Positions 7,636 to 15,672 of a DNA stretch of 43,747 bases are shown one piece after another. Each line of letters starts with the position of its first letter. The first letter of the stretch is position 1. The DNA is from CAZXPG01 sp964643145 (lineage in GTDB: Bacteria > Pseudomonadota > Alphaproteobacteria > Rickettsiales > Arcanibacteraceae), in the NCBI GenBank assembly GCA_964643145.1, contig CAZXPG010000009.1:1-43747 (forward strand), given 5' to 3'. Below the pieces are notes generated by a model, which worked only from the letters and a program-made list of their open reading frames with translations, had not been told where the DNA came from and ran no database searches. A program made the translations under genes and the position numbers.

Positions 7636-8862
7636 TTACTCCGCTATATATCCGACAGGGCCTTCAAGCCCTTGGGTGTTGGGTGCAACAGCATTTTTGG
7701 TGGCAGTACGTGAAGAAAGCGCACCAAGAAACACCCCTTCCAATACGCTAGGTGTATGGAAATTATCGGTAGGCAGACGCACATCATCACTCGCCACCGG
7801 ATCGGCAATGTAAGGAGTTACAGCTATCACCAGTTCGGTTTCATTACGCTGGAACGCCGCGCTGCGGAACAAGGCACTGAGTACAGGGATATCGCCAACA
7901 CCAGGCACTTGGTTGATAGTAGTGCGGAAATCATCTTTGATCAGGCCAGCAATCATAAAGCTTTCGCCTGGAGCCAGTTCCACAGTGGTTTTAGCACGGC
8001 GCGATGTCACCGATGGAATAGTGAATCCCTTAATTTGCACCGCACCTTCTGCGCTGATTTCAGAGACTTCTGGCTCAACGTTTAGGCGTATACGATTTGC
8101 CGAAAGCACCAGCGGTGAGAAACCCACCTTCACACCGAATGGCTTATAATCGACCGAAATCGTGTCACCATATTGGGCAATCGGCACCGGAAACTCGCCC
8201 CCTGCCAAGAAGCTGGCCGATTCGCCTGATACCGCCACTAAATTCGGCTCTGCCAGCATTTTAAACAGGCCATTCTGCTCAAGCATATCAAGGGTGGCAG
8301 ACAAATCAAGGTTGGTGGAATTATAAATGATGCTGCCCACACCAAAAGCTTGTGAATCGGATACTGCACTGCCCACGGCCTGGCCTATACCGCCGCCTGT
8401 CGCAAAGGGAATGGTGTAATCTCCTGCTCTTCGTACACCCTGCAAGTTAAAACCGATACGTTTTAAGGCGGTGCGCTGGATTTCACCCACCCGCACCCGC
8501 AGCATCACCTGCTGGCCAGTTTTAATCTGCATGAAGTTTAAGACCTGGGCATCGGCGGGCACATATTCTTTGGCAATTTTCATAGCCTTCTGAGCTGTAT
8601 CTGCACCGCTTATATTGCCGGTGAGGGCAATGGCCTTATTGACCATTTCTACACCAATAGTTTCATTCGGCAGAAAAGAATGCAACGCACGTTTGATACC
8701 GAGCAAGTCAACACTCCCACTTGCGGGTATCTCCTGCGCCGCCACAGGGGCCGGACGCGGTGCCGAATGGCGTTTGGGTGCTGCAACCGCCGTAGAGCAG
8801 ATGAATACCGAAAGCAGTGCCATAACCATGAAACGAGGGGCAATTTTTTGAAGCAAATACAT
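7636..8862 (-). CDS. cpaC: CpaC-like Flp/Tad pilus secretin, short N-terminus
   Basis: This 408-residue secretin-family protein would form the outer-membrane channel for Flp pili. A signal peptide covers about residues 1-28. A BON domain follows at about 52-115, and the secretin domain runs from about 117 to 355 with the VPGVGDIPVLSALF signature at 319-332. Family members usually carry a T2SS/T3SS pilus N-domain between the signal peptide and BON domain. Here only a short Pro/Ala linker is seen, so that domain seems to be missing. The start is supported by AAGG 6 nt upstream and a good promoter at 8932-8960. The gene is translationally close to cpaD. Confidence 0.88.
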   Translation of the reverse strand: MYLLQKIAPRFMVMALLSVFICSTAVAAPKRHSAPRPAPVAAQEIPASGSVDLLGIKRALHSFLPNETIGVEMVNKAIALTGNISGADTAQKAMKIAKEYVPADAQVLNFMQIKTGQQVMLRVRVGEIQRTALKRIGFNLQGVRRAGDYTIPFATGGGIGQAVGSAVSDSQAFGVGSIIYNSTNLDLSATLDMLEQNGLFKMLAEPNLVAVSGESASFLAGGEFPVPIAQYGDTISVDYKPFGVKVGFSPLVLSANRIRLNVEPEVSEISAEGAVQIKGFTIPSVTSRRAKTTVELAPGESFMIAGLIKDDFRTTINQVPGVGDIPVLSALFRSAAFQRNETELVIAVTPYIADPVASDDVRLPTDNFHTPSVLEGVFLGALSSRTATKNAVAPNTQGLEGPVGYIAE

Positions 8863-8931
8863 AAAAACCTTGCTGTTAGCCTTATTTAGACGAATAGGTC
8901 TGCATTTTTTATGCTAAAACATAAACATATG

Positions 8932-8960
8932 TGTATAGGAATAGAATGGGGCAGAGTCAA
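8932..8960 (-). promoter_or_regulatory. Putative sigma70-type promoter for cpaC-cpaD
   Basis: On the minus strand TTGACT and TATACA are separated by exactly 17 nt, reading towards cpaC. The expected leader is about 60 nt. No TTAA-N7-TTAA CtrA box is visible here, although pilus genes are CtrA targets in Caulobacter. Confidence 0.5.
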
Positions 8961-9025
8961 GCAGTTTATCAGGGCGCGTATCATTTCATAAAAATTCCCT
9001 TAGCTTTTCTTCTCCACTGGACGTG

Positions 9026-9045
9026 GCATAAAACTTGTTTTATGC
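9026..9045. repeat. Perfect 9-bp inverted repeat upstream of lolC
   Basis: GCATAAAAC and GTTTTATGC face each other with a 2-nt gap. It lies 50 nt before the lolC start and directly before a PR1 half copy. It could be an operator or a short hairpin. Confidence 0.5.
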
Positions 9046-9046
9046 T

Positions 9047-9072
9047 GTGCCTTACCCAACACTGAACTTAAC
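9047..9072 (+). repeat. PR1 half copy upstream of lolC
   Basis: The stretch TGCCTTACCCAACACTGAAC followed by TTAA matches the right half of PR1 with several changes. It lies 23 nt before the lolC ATG, in the same orientation relative to the start as the copies at 3373 and 43693. Confidence 0.4.
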
Positions 9073-9094
9073 TTTTATATATGCCGAATATTGC

Positions 9095-10339
9095 ATGTTT
9101 TCACCCTTTGAACGTATGATTGCCTTTCGTTATTTGCGTGCCAAACGCAAGGAAGGGTTTGTATCGGTGATCGCCGCCTTTTCGCTGCTAGGGGTGGCGT
9201 TGGGGGTAGCAGCACTCATTGTGGTTATGTCGGTGATGAATGGTTTCCACAAAGAGCTGATGGGGCGCATCCTGGGCTTTAACGGCCATGTGCAGGTTTA
9301 TGGACTAGCGCGTGGTATTGATAATTTTGATGCCGTTGCCAACCAGATACGCCAACTGGCCGGTGTTACCCATGTCAGCCCGATGATTGATGGCCAGGTT
9401 ATGATTACTGCCAATGGCCGTTCGGGGGGGGCACTGGTGAAAGGGGTGCGGCTGGAGGATTTACGCCAGAAACCCTTAATTGCCAATAATATTGCTGCTG
9501 GCAGCTTGGATGAGTTCACTGGCAATGACACGGTTATTCTTGGCAGTGAACTGGCGCGCGCTATGCATGTAGTGCCTGGTGATATGCTCACACTCATTTC
9601 CCCACAAGGTACGGCAACGGCGGTGGGCATGATCCCACGTTTGAAGGCCTACCGTGTGGTTGCACTATTTTCCGCAGGCATGTATGAATATGATAGCAGT
9701 ATTATTTTTATGCCCCTTGATGCCGCACAGATATACTTCCGTTATCCAGGCCAGGTCAGTACGCTGGAGGTGATGACCTCCGACCCTAACCAGGCGCAAA
9801 CCATTGCCAGCACTATTTACCAGCAACTTCAGGGCACTGTGAAGGTGGTGGACTGGCAACTCACAAACGCCCATCTGTTTAACGCGTTGCAAGTCGAGCG
9901 CAGCGTTATGTTCCTGATCCTTACCCTTATCATTCTGGTGGCGGCCTTTAACATTATTTCCAGCCTGATTATGCTAGTGAAAGATAAAGGAAGGGATATT
10001 GCTATTCTGCGTACTATGGGCGCAACGCGTGGCATGGTAATGCGGATATTTTTCCTGTGTGGCTCAGCAATCGGGGTCACCGGCACATTGCTTGGCCTGG
10101 TGCTTGGTGTCAGCTTTGCCCTGAATATTGAAACTATCCGCGGCTGGTTGGAATCACTTACCGGCACCCGCTTGTTTGATCCGGTCATCTACTATCTCTC
10201 CCAGCTTCCGGCTGATGTACATTCGTTTGATGTGGTAAAAGTGGTACTGATGGCCTTACTGCTCTCTTTCCTGGCTACGCTCTATCCTTCATGGAAGGCA
10301 GCCAGGCTTGATCCGGCGGAGGGGCTGCGTTATGAATAA
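9095..10339 (+). CDS. lolC: Lipoprotein-releasing ABC transporter permease LolC/LolE
   Basis: This 414-residue inner-membrane permease extracts mature lipoproteins for delivery to the outer membrane. The start MFSPFERMIAFRYLRAKRKEG is the family N-terminus, so I rejected the 20-residue upstream extension. One transmembrane helix lies near residues 25-50. A large periplasmic domain follows, and three more helices lie in the last 150 residues, giving the expected MacB/FtsX-like topology. Only one LolC/E-type gene is seen, as in bacteria that use a single homodimeric permease (LolF type). It overlaps lolD by 8 nt, which indicates translational coupling. Confidence 0.93.
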   Translation: MFSPFERMIAFRYLRAKRKEGFVSVIAAFSLLGVALGVAALIVVMSVMNGFHKELMGRILGFNGHVQVYGLARGIDNFDAVANQIRQLAGVTHVSPMIDGQVMITANGRSGGALVKGVRLEDLRQKPLIANNIAAGSLDEFTGNDTVILGSELARAMHVVPGDMLTLISPQGTATAVGMIPRLKAYRVVALFSAGMYEYDSSIIFMPLDAAQIYFRYPGQVSTLEVMTSDPNQAQTIASTIYQQLQGTVKVVDWQLTNAHLFNALQVERSVMFLILTLIILVAAFNIISSLIMLVKDKGRDIAILRTMGATRGMVMRIFFLCGSAIGVTGTLLGLVLGVSFALNIETIRGWLESLTGTRLFDPVIYYLSQLPADVHSFDVVKVVLMALLLSFLATLYPSWKAARLDPAEGLRYE

Positions 10340-11012
10340 CACTGTACTCACCTTGGAACATATTTCTAAAAGCTTCCGGCAGGGGGACGAAGAATTACAT
10401 ATCTTGCAGGATGCCTCACTCACCCTGCATGCAGGCGAGATGGTGGCACTGGTGGGACCTTCGGGTTCAGGCAAATCAACATTGCTGCAAATTGCTGGCT
10501 TGCTTGATCGGGCAAATAGTGGCACCATTTTGATCAATGGCAGGGAATGTGCGGGCATATCAGATACGGAACGCACTGCCATACGCCGTAATCAGCTTGG
10601 CTTTGTCTATCAATTTCACCATCTACTGCCCGAATTCTCGGCATTGGAGAATGTGATGCTACCACAGATGATTGCAGGAATAGGCAAGGCACAGGCACGG
10701 GAGAATGCCACCGCTATGCTGGAACGGGTGGGACTGAAGGATCGCATGGAGCATCGCCCCGCCGCACTATCGGGCGGTGAGCAACAGCGCACCGCTATTG
10801 CCCGCGCACTGATTGGCTCTCCCGCGTTGCTGCTGGCGGATGAACCCACCGGCAATCTTGACCCGCATACAGCCGAGAATATCTTCACCCTGCTGCTGGA
10901 TTGCGTGCATGAATTGAGGCTTGCTGCTTTGATTGTCACCCATAATCATGCACTTGCCAAGCAAATGCATCGCACCGTGACCATTAATGAAGGACGGCTA
11001 CAGGAAGAGTAG
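10332..11012 (+). CDS. lolD: Lipoprotein-releasing ABC transporter ATPase LolD
   Basis: This 226-residue ABC ATPase powers the LolCD lipoprotein extractor at the inner membrane. Walker A is GPSGSGKST (42-50), the signature is LSGGEQQR, and Walker B is LLLADEPTGNLD, followed by the switch histidine in IVTHNH. The start ATG lies inside the end of lolC, whereas a longer frame beginning at 10308 adds eight unlikely residues. The glycosyltransferase gene follows after 5 nt. Confidence 0.95.
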   Translation: MNNTVLTLEHISKSFRQGDEELHILQDASLTLHAGEMVALVGPSGSGKSTLLQIAGLLDRANSGTILINGRECAGISDTERTAIRRNQLGFVYQFHHLLPEFSALENVMLPQMIAGIGKAQARENATAMLERVGLKDRMEHRPAALSGGEQQRTAIARALIGSPALLLADEPTGNLDPHTAENIFTLLLDCVHELRLAALIVTHNHALAKQMHRTVTINEGRLQEE

Positions 11013-11017
11013 GGTAT

Positions 11018-12208
11018 ATGGCAAAAATTCTGCTTGCATGGGAATATGGCTCAGGCTTTGGACATGTGGCAATGTTGGTGCCACTCGCTCTGGCACTGCG
11101 GAATGCCGGACATGAGCCGGTGCTAGCACTGAAGGAGGCCAAGGGAACACGCGCCTTGTGGCAGAATACCGGCCTAGCGGTAATACAGGCTCCCTATATC
11201 CGGCTGCCTTCCACCTGGGATAGAAATATCCGCACTGATACGCTGGCTGATGTGTTCCAGATAGGCGGATTGATTGATATACCGAAGCTTATGACATTAG
11301 GGCGCTATTGGCAAGATTTACTGGCAAAGGTAAAGCCAGACCTGGTTGTTGCTGAATTCTCCCCCACATTGTCCATGGTAACACGCGGGGTTATTCCTAC
11401 CGTTACCATCGGCACAGGCTTCTCCATGCCACCTGTGGGGCGCAACTTGCCCAGTATCCGCTTCTGGGATAAAACCATCAGTGACGCAAGCAAAGCCCAT
11501 GAACAGGCCTTACTTAATGCCGTGCAGACCGTACAACAGGCATTGAATCTTACCCCCGTTGCCTTTGTTGGCGATCTCTTTGGCGGGGACAAAAACTTTG
11601 TGTGCGTACTGCCAGAGCTTGATTGTTATGCCGAATACCGCACGGAAGCAGCAATAGGGCCACTTACCACCCCATTACCTGCTTTCCGACAGCCGACTAA
11701 CAACGATAGCCCGCAAGCCTTTTTTTATTTAATGGGGGAAGATGCCAAACTGCCTGCCATTTTGAAGGCACTGGAAGCCTCTACGGTGCGATGTGATGGC
11801 TATATCCGCCAGTTAAACCGCGACATCGCGCCCCTGACAGCAGATACTATTCATCTTTATGAGACACCACAACCGTTAGCCGACATCTTGCCAGACCGTG
11901 CATTGCTTATCCATCATGGCGGTATGGGAACCGCTGATACCGCCCTGCGCCTTGGCGTGCCACAACTGGTACTGTGCCGACATCTGGAGCAGAAAACTAA
12001 TGGGGCATCACTGATGAGAGCGGGGGTGGGGCATATGTTGATGGCGCACAACGATAACGACCTGGCAAAGCTAGCAGCCACCTGCAAAGCTATGGCAGAA
12101 GACAACGCTCTAAAAAAGCGTGCGGAAACCAAAGCCCTGCACATTGCCAGCAATATGCGCAGACCTGCCGTCCACATTGTAACAGAGGCCTGCTGTTTAT
12201 TAGTATAG
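11018..12208 (+). CDS. GT1-like glycosyltransferase (MGT/UGT-type)
   Basis: This 396-residue protein has a GT-B glycosyltransferase layout. An N-terminal GSGFGHV motif (11-17) resembles the acceptor-domain Gly/His motif of macrolide and UDP-glucuronosyl transferases. A C-terminal nucleotide-sugar motif contains HHGGMGT (299-305), LGVPQLVL and EQKTNG (324-329). No signal peptide or transmembrane segment is visible, so it should be cytosolic or membrane-peripheral. It follows lolD by 5 nt with a GGG-containing ribosome site and is probably in the same operon. The acceptor (lipid, secondary metabolite or other) cannot be told. Confidence 0.8.
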   Translation: MAKILLAWEYGSGFGHVAMLVPLALALRNAGHEPVLALKEAKGTRALWQNTGLAVIQAPYIRLPSTWDRNIRTDTLADVFQIGGLIDIPKLMTLGRYWQDLLAKVKPDLVVAEFSPTLSMVTRGVIPTVTIGTGFSMPPVGRNLPSIRFWDKTISDASKAHEQALLNAVQTVQQALNLTPVAFVGDLFGGDKNFVCVLPELDCYAEYRTEAAIGPLTTPLPAFRQPTNNDSPQAFFYLMGEDAKLPAILKALEASTVRCDGYIRQLNRDIAPLTADTIHLYETPQPLADILPDRALLIHHGGMGTADTALRLGVPQLVLCRHLEQKTNGASLMRAGVGHMLMAHNDNDLAKLAATCKAMAEDNALKKRAETKALHIASNMRRPAVHIVTEACCLLV

Positions 12209-12215
12209 CGACTTG

Positions 12216-12587
12216 CTATACAGCCTCATCATAGAGTATTTCCTCAACCTGGCAGACAGCTTCATTTGTTGTAGCATCCTGTTCTTGCGCGGCCAGGGCC
12301 CTTTCCTGTTTGGCCTTGGATTTACGCAAACGTGCGCCCGACTGCACCCGCACCATTTTACCTTTTTTCTCATCCCAATGATATTGGTAGGTGAGGGTGC
12401 GCACTTCGGTAATAATGACATCACCATTTGGCATATGCATCACATCACAGCCTTTCTGCAATGCTTCCGTAATCAACGCACACGACTTGCGGATATAGCG
12501 AACATCGGACATCAAATCCTTTTCTTCTCCTGCTTGGGTAGCTGACGCATTTAATAAATAAGACTGTACATTTCTAAACATAACCAT
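12216..12587 (-). CDS. Short protein resembling DUF2671
   Basis: This encodes 123 residues if started at the ATG at 12587, which has GGAG about 10 nt upstream. A TTG at 12602 is the alternative. The central part (ALQKGCDVMHMPNGDVIITEVRT) followed by an aromatic YQYHWD and a basic patch resembles, from memory, the DUF2671 family reported from Rickettsia. I cannot verify this here. No signal peptide or membrane segment is seen. The acidic C-terminus (EEILYDEA) is reached after a Lys/Arg- and Ala/Gln-rich helix. Upstream lies a CtrA-type box, so cell-cycle control is possible. Confidence 0.6.
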   Translation of the reverse strand: MVMFRNVQSYLLNASATQAGEEKDLMSDVRYIRKSCALITEALQKGCDVMHMPNGDVIITEVRTLTYQYHWDEKKGKMVRVQSGARLRKSKAKQERALAAQEQDATTNEAVCQVEEILYDEAV

Positions 12588-12667
12588 ACACGTAAGCTCC
12601 AATGTAATAATATTAGCATTCCTGCCCTAAGGTCAGATAACATCATGCAGAACTTACTATGACTTCA

Positions 12668-12682
12668 TTAATAAAGCGTTAA
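12668..12682. promoter_or_regulatory. Candidate CtrA-binding box TTAA-N7-TTAA
   Basis: TTAA, seven bases (TAAAGCG) and TTAA match the CtrA full site known from Caulobacter. The box lies 81 nt upstream of the DUF2671-like start, in a gap of 169 nt. The window encodes CtrA itself at 19998-20729. In AT-rich intergenic DNA such a match can also arise by chance. Confidence 0.4.
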
Positions 12683-12756
12683 TAAAAATAGGTTTTTTGC
12701 CCAGATAATGTTAAAAAGGTTAAGATTTTTGCTGAAAATGCACAAATTTGTTTAAG

Positions 12757-13107
12757 TTATGGTAGCAACCCCCCCAGCGGTTTACCCGCTAGAATATGCA
12801 CATGGAAATGCGGCACACTCTGGGCCGCATCACTGCCATGATTGGTGATAAGGCGGTAACCAGCATCCTCAACCCCTAGCTGTTCCACGATAGTCTGTAC
12901 GGTTTGGAAGAACTCCCCCACCTCACTCGCAGCCTGGTTGGTAAAATCATGGAACGAACAATATGCCCCCTTGGGAACCACCAGCACATGCACCGGGGCA
13001 TCAGGCATAATATCATGGAATGCCAACACCTTGCCGTCTTCATAGACTTTATTGCAGGGCAACTCTCCCCGTATGATACGGGCAAAAACATTCTGTTCGT
13101 CGTACAT
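12757..13107 (-). CDS. hinT: HIT-family nucleotide-binding hydrolase (HinT-like)
   Basis: This 116-residue histidine-triad protein probably hydrolyses adenosine phosphoramidates. The triad HFHVHIL at H100, H102 and H104 is intact, and the segment KVYEDGKVLAFHDIMPDAPVH is typical. I chose the ATG at 13107 one base after the hisE stop. The 45-residue upstream extension lies antisense to none of the family's sequence and runs through hisE in another frame. Placement at the end of the his operon next to hisE is common in alphaproteobacteria. Confidence 0.95.
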   Translation of the reverse strand: MYDEQNVFARIIRGELPCNKVYEDGKVLAFHDIMPDAPVHVLVVPKGAYCSFHDFTNQAASEVGEFFQTVQTIVEQLGVEDAGYRLITNHGSDAAQSVPHFHVHILAGKPLGGLLP

Positions 13108-13108
13108 G

Positions 13109-13438
13109 CTACTCTCCCTTCCGTGATTTTTTTTCATCCAGGCCAGAAATACCGCGCCGTTTCTGTAATTCCTGTAGCACTTCCTCCGGCGTGACATTCT
13201 GATCCACCCACAGTACCAGCAAGTGAAAAAGCAGATCAGCACTTTCGGCTATGGTTTCGGCACGATTTTTTTGCATAGCAGCAATCACCGTTTCCACCGC
13301 TTCTTCTCCCAGTTTCTGGGCAATTTTCGCCGTGCCTTTATGGAAAAGCTTGGCGGTATAGGAAGCAGCCGGATCACCCTCCTGACGGGTTTTAATAACC
13401 CTATAGAGCTGCTCTAAGGTTGTATCCATTGTTGTCAT
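13109..13438 (-). CDS. hisE: Phosphoribosyl-ATP pyrophosphatase
   Basis: This 109-residue enzyme converts phosphoribosyl-ATP to phosphoribosyl-AMP, the second step of histidine synthesis. The all-alpha MazG-like fold is recognisable from KLGEEAVETVIAA and ESADLLFHLLVLW, which carry the metal-binding acidic residues. It is a stand-alone hisE, not fused to hisI. Its ATG overlaps the hisF stop by one base, which implies coupling, and hinT follows after one base. Confidence 0.95.
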   Translation of the reverse strand: MTTMDTTLEQLYRVIKTRQEGDPAASYTAKLFHKGTAKIAQKLGEEAVETVIAAMQKNRAETIAESADLLFHLLVLWVDQNVTPEEVLQELQKRRGISGLDEKKSRKGE

Positions 13439-14196
13439 TATATCCTCACTGGAATCCCTGCTTGCTGCATAGCGCGTTTTGCGTCATTAATGCGCACTTC
13501 ACCAAAATGGAAAATAGAAGCGGCAAGCACGGCTGAGGCATGCCCTTCCGTTACCCCTTCTATCAGATGTTGCAAACTGCCAACGCCACCTGATGCAATC
13601 ACCGGTATGGTGACATTATCCGCTACGGCCCGTGTGAGCGGCAGGTTGAACCCTGCTCTCGTGCCATCACGATCCATTGAGGTGAGGAGAATTTCACCGG
13701 CACCATAGGCTGCCATGCGCTGCGCCCATGCTACGGCATCAATACCGGTAGCATTGCGACCACCATGGGTGAATATTTCAAATTTCCCTGGGCCAGTGGA
13801 TTTCGCATCAATCGCCACCACAATGCACTGCGAACCAAATTTCTCTGCGGCTTCCCGCACTACATCAGGGTTATGTACAGCAGCAGTGTTGATCGAGACT
13901 TTATCTGCACCAGCCAGAAGCAGCTTACGAATATCTTCCGCTTTCCGCACACCGCCACCAACAGTCAGCGGCATAAAGCATTGTTCTGCAACCAACGATA
14001 CGGTATCGTACAAAATATCGCGGCTGTCACTCGAAGCGGAAATATCCAGGAAGCAGAGTTCATCTGCCCCTTGTGCATCATAGAGCTTTGCCTGTTCCAC
14101 CGGATCGCCCGCATCACGGAGCCCCAGGAAGTTAATGCCCTTCACCACCCGACCATCTTTCACATCCAGGCAGGGAATAATACGGGTTTTAAGCAT
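13438..14196 (-). CDS. hisF: Imidazole glycerol phosphate synthase, cyclase subunit
   Basis: This 252-residue TIM-barrel subunit closes the imidazole ring using ammonia made by HisH and releases AICAR and IGP. The start MLKTRIIPCLDVKDG gives the catalytic D11. The second catalytic aspartate lies in VVAIDAK at about 130. Phosphate-binding loops VGGGVR and IASGGVG are present. The ATG lies inside the end of hisA (8-nt overlap). I discarded the 14-residue upstream extension because HisF proteins begin at the MLK. Confidence 0.97.
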   Translation of the reverse strand: MLKTRIIPCLDVKDGRVVKGINFLGLRDAGDPVEQAKLYDAQGADELCFLDISASSDSRDILYDTVSLVAEQCFMPLTVGGGVRKAEDIRKLLLAGADKVSINTAAVHNPDVVREAAEKFGSQCIVVAIDAKSTGPGKFEIFTHGGRNATGIDAVAWAQRMAAYGAGEILLTSMDRDGTRAGFNLPLTRAVADNVTIPVIASGGVGSLQHLIEGVTEGHASAVLAASIFHFGEVRINDAKRAMQQAGIPVRI

Positions 14197-14914
14197 GGGC
14201 AATCTCCAAGGCAGCTTTTGGGTCGATCCGCCCGTCATACAGTGCCCGCCCTAGTATCGCCCCATGAATACCTTCAGCCTCCAGCACTTTAAGACGGCGT
14301 ATATCTTCAAGCGATGACATGCCACCTGAGGCAATCACTGGCGTGCTTAATTGTTTGGCCAGTGCTCGTGTGCCTTCCAGATCAGGCCCAGTAAGCAGCC
14401 CGTCACGGTTGATATCGGTATAAATAATAGCGGTAACGCCTGCATCCTCAAATTGCAGGGCCAGATCTACTACCTGCATATGGGAGTCTTCCGCCCAGCC
14501 TTCCACTGCCACATTGCCGCTTTTGCCATCAATACCCACAGCAATACGGCCAGAGAATAAACGACAGGCTTCTTTGACCAGTGCCGGATCACGTAGTGCC
14601 ACCGTACCCAAGATAACACGGCTGATACCTGCTGCCAACCAGCGTTCAATGGTGGCCATATCGCGTATGCCCCCCCCTAGCTGCGCTGGGATGGTGATTT
14701 CTTTGAGAATCGATTCCACTGCGGCATGATTAACCGGCTTTCCTGCAAAAGCACCATTTAGATCAACAATATGCAGCCAGGTGAAGCCAGCATCCTGGAA
14801 GCTTCTAGCTTGCGCAGCCGGGTTGTTGGAAAACACAGTAGCCTTATCCATCTCGCCGCGCAGCAAGCGGACACACTGGCCATCTTTTAAATCAATTGCA
14901 GGGTAAAGAATCAT
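14189..14914 (-). CDS. hisA: ProFAR isomerase HisA
   Basis: This 241-residue TIM-barrel enzyme isomerises ProFAR to PRFAR, the substrate of HisF-HisH. The start MILYPAIDLKDG places the catalytic D8, and the second aspartate lies in YTDINRDG at about 130. Phosphate-binding LGGGIR and IASGGM are visible. No clear Shine-Dalgarno precedes the ATG. An inverted repeat at 14924-14965 ends 10 nt upstream instead, so initiation may depend on RNA structure. The gene is separated from the upstream his genes by a terminator-like hairpin. Confidence 0.96.
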   Translation of the reverse strand: MILYPAIDLKDGQCVRLLRGEMDKATVFSNNPAAQARSFQDAGFTWLHIVDLNGAFAGKPVNHAAVESILKEITIPAQLGGGIRDMATIERWLAAGISRVILGTVALRDPALVKEACRLFSGRIAVGIDGKSGNVAVEGWAEDSHMQVVDLALQFEDAGVTAIIYTDINRDGLLTGPDLEGTRALAKQLSTPVIASGGMSSLEDIRRLKVLEAEGIHGAILGRALYDGRIDPKAALEIAHA

Positions 14915-14923
14915 AACAATATA

Positions 14924-14965
14924 CTGCTCACAGTTCAAGAATTGGTTAGGTTGCAATGTGAGCAG
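14924..14965 (-). promoter_or_regulatory. Inverted repeat in the hisA leader
   Basis: CTGCTCACA and TGTGAGCAG are perfect 9-bp inverted arms 24 nt apart, ending 10 nt before the hisA ATG. In RNA this would hold the start region near a stem. In DNA it could be a dyad operator. I see no leader peptide with a His run. Confidence 0.4.
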
Positions 14966-15030
14966 ACTATGCTCCAATGCAAGCAATGCTGCATAAAGCA
15001 GGCATTGCGCGGCATTTCCCCCTGCAATAC

Positions 15031-15052
15031 ATCTTTAGATGTATCTAAAGAT
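15031..15052. repeat. 10-bp inverted repeat, ATCTTTAGAT
   Basis: ATCTTTAGAT and ATCTAAAGAT face each other over 2 nt, and each arm is itself nearly palindromic. It lies in the hisA upstream gap next to the PR2 hairpin. A further GCAATGC/GCATTGC pair lies at about 14983-15008. Confidence 0.5.
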
Positions 15053-15076
15053 ACATAATGCAGGAACGCAAAAATA

Positions 15077-15121
15077 AGGTGTATACTGAAACCACTCTTC
15101 ACGTGGTTTCAGTATACACCT
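15077..15121 (-). terminator. PR2 hairpin, copy 2, terminator-like
   Basis: A perfect 19-bp stem (AGGTGTATACTGAAACCAC and its complement) surrounds the loop TCTTCAC. It overlaps the GNAT stop codon. On the minus strand it is followed by TTATTTTTG, so it has the form of an intrinsic terminator for the hisB-hisH-GNAT transcript. It is homologous to the hairpin at 3259-3291. Confidence 0.7.
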
Positions 15122-15647
15122 ATAAATCTTTGTAATAAAAATGTCCGGCGACCATCTGTCCGGCCATGATTTCATATTTATCCAGCGTCCCCCAGCGCGT
15201 ATAACCGCACACTTCATAGAGATGGATGGCAGCTTCACGGGTGGCACGCACGCTTAGCTTGAGCAACGTGAAGTTACAATGACGTGCCTCCTCTTCCGCA
15301 GCTTCCAGCAATTTGCGCGCAATACCATGCCCACGCGCCCACGGTGCCACAAAATGATTATCAACCGAGGCGGCAAATGCCGATGTCTGGTTGCTGGCAG
15401 GAGGTTTAACCAGTTGGATAGAACCGCAAATCGTGTCATCATAACGACCAACAATCAACTGCCGCTCTGGCACCAGCAACACACCTTTAAAATAATTCTC
15501 AAGCCGTTCACGCACGGGGGTCTCAGAACGGTTGAAACCAATACTGAAGCCAAAAGTATCTTTGATCGTTGCTTCTGTGGCATCGCAGAGTTCCGCCAGG
15601 TCGGTTGTGCGGAACGTATCAAGTTTTTCTATTAATATATTAGCCAT
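15120..15647 (-). CDS. GNAT-family N-acetyltransferase
   Basis: This 175-residue protein has the acetyl-CoA-binding motif A (VAPWARGHGIARKLL) followed by motif B with HLYEVCGYTRWG, both typical of GNAT enzymes. The substrate is unknown. The ATG at 15647 follows hisH by 25 nt. The longer open frame to 16013 lies antisense-shifted inside hisH and is not supported. The gene sits between hisH and hisA and so interrupts the usual hisH-hisA order. A terminator-like hairpin lies at its 3' end, suggesting that the unit hisB-hisH-GNAT ends here. Confidence 0.88.
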   Translation of the reverse strand: MANILIEKLDTFRTTDLAELCDATEATIKDTFGFSIGFNRSETPVRERLENYFKGVLLVPERQLIVGRYDDTICGSIQLVKPPASNQTSAFAASVDNHFVAPWARGHGIARKLLEAAEEEARHCNFTLLKLSVRATREAAIHLYEVCGYTRWGTLDKYEIMAGQMVAGHFYYKDL

Positions 15648-15672
15648 AAATAGGATATAGGGTTTTGAAAGT

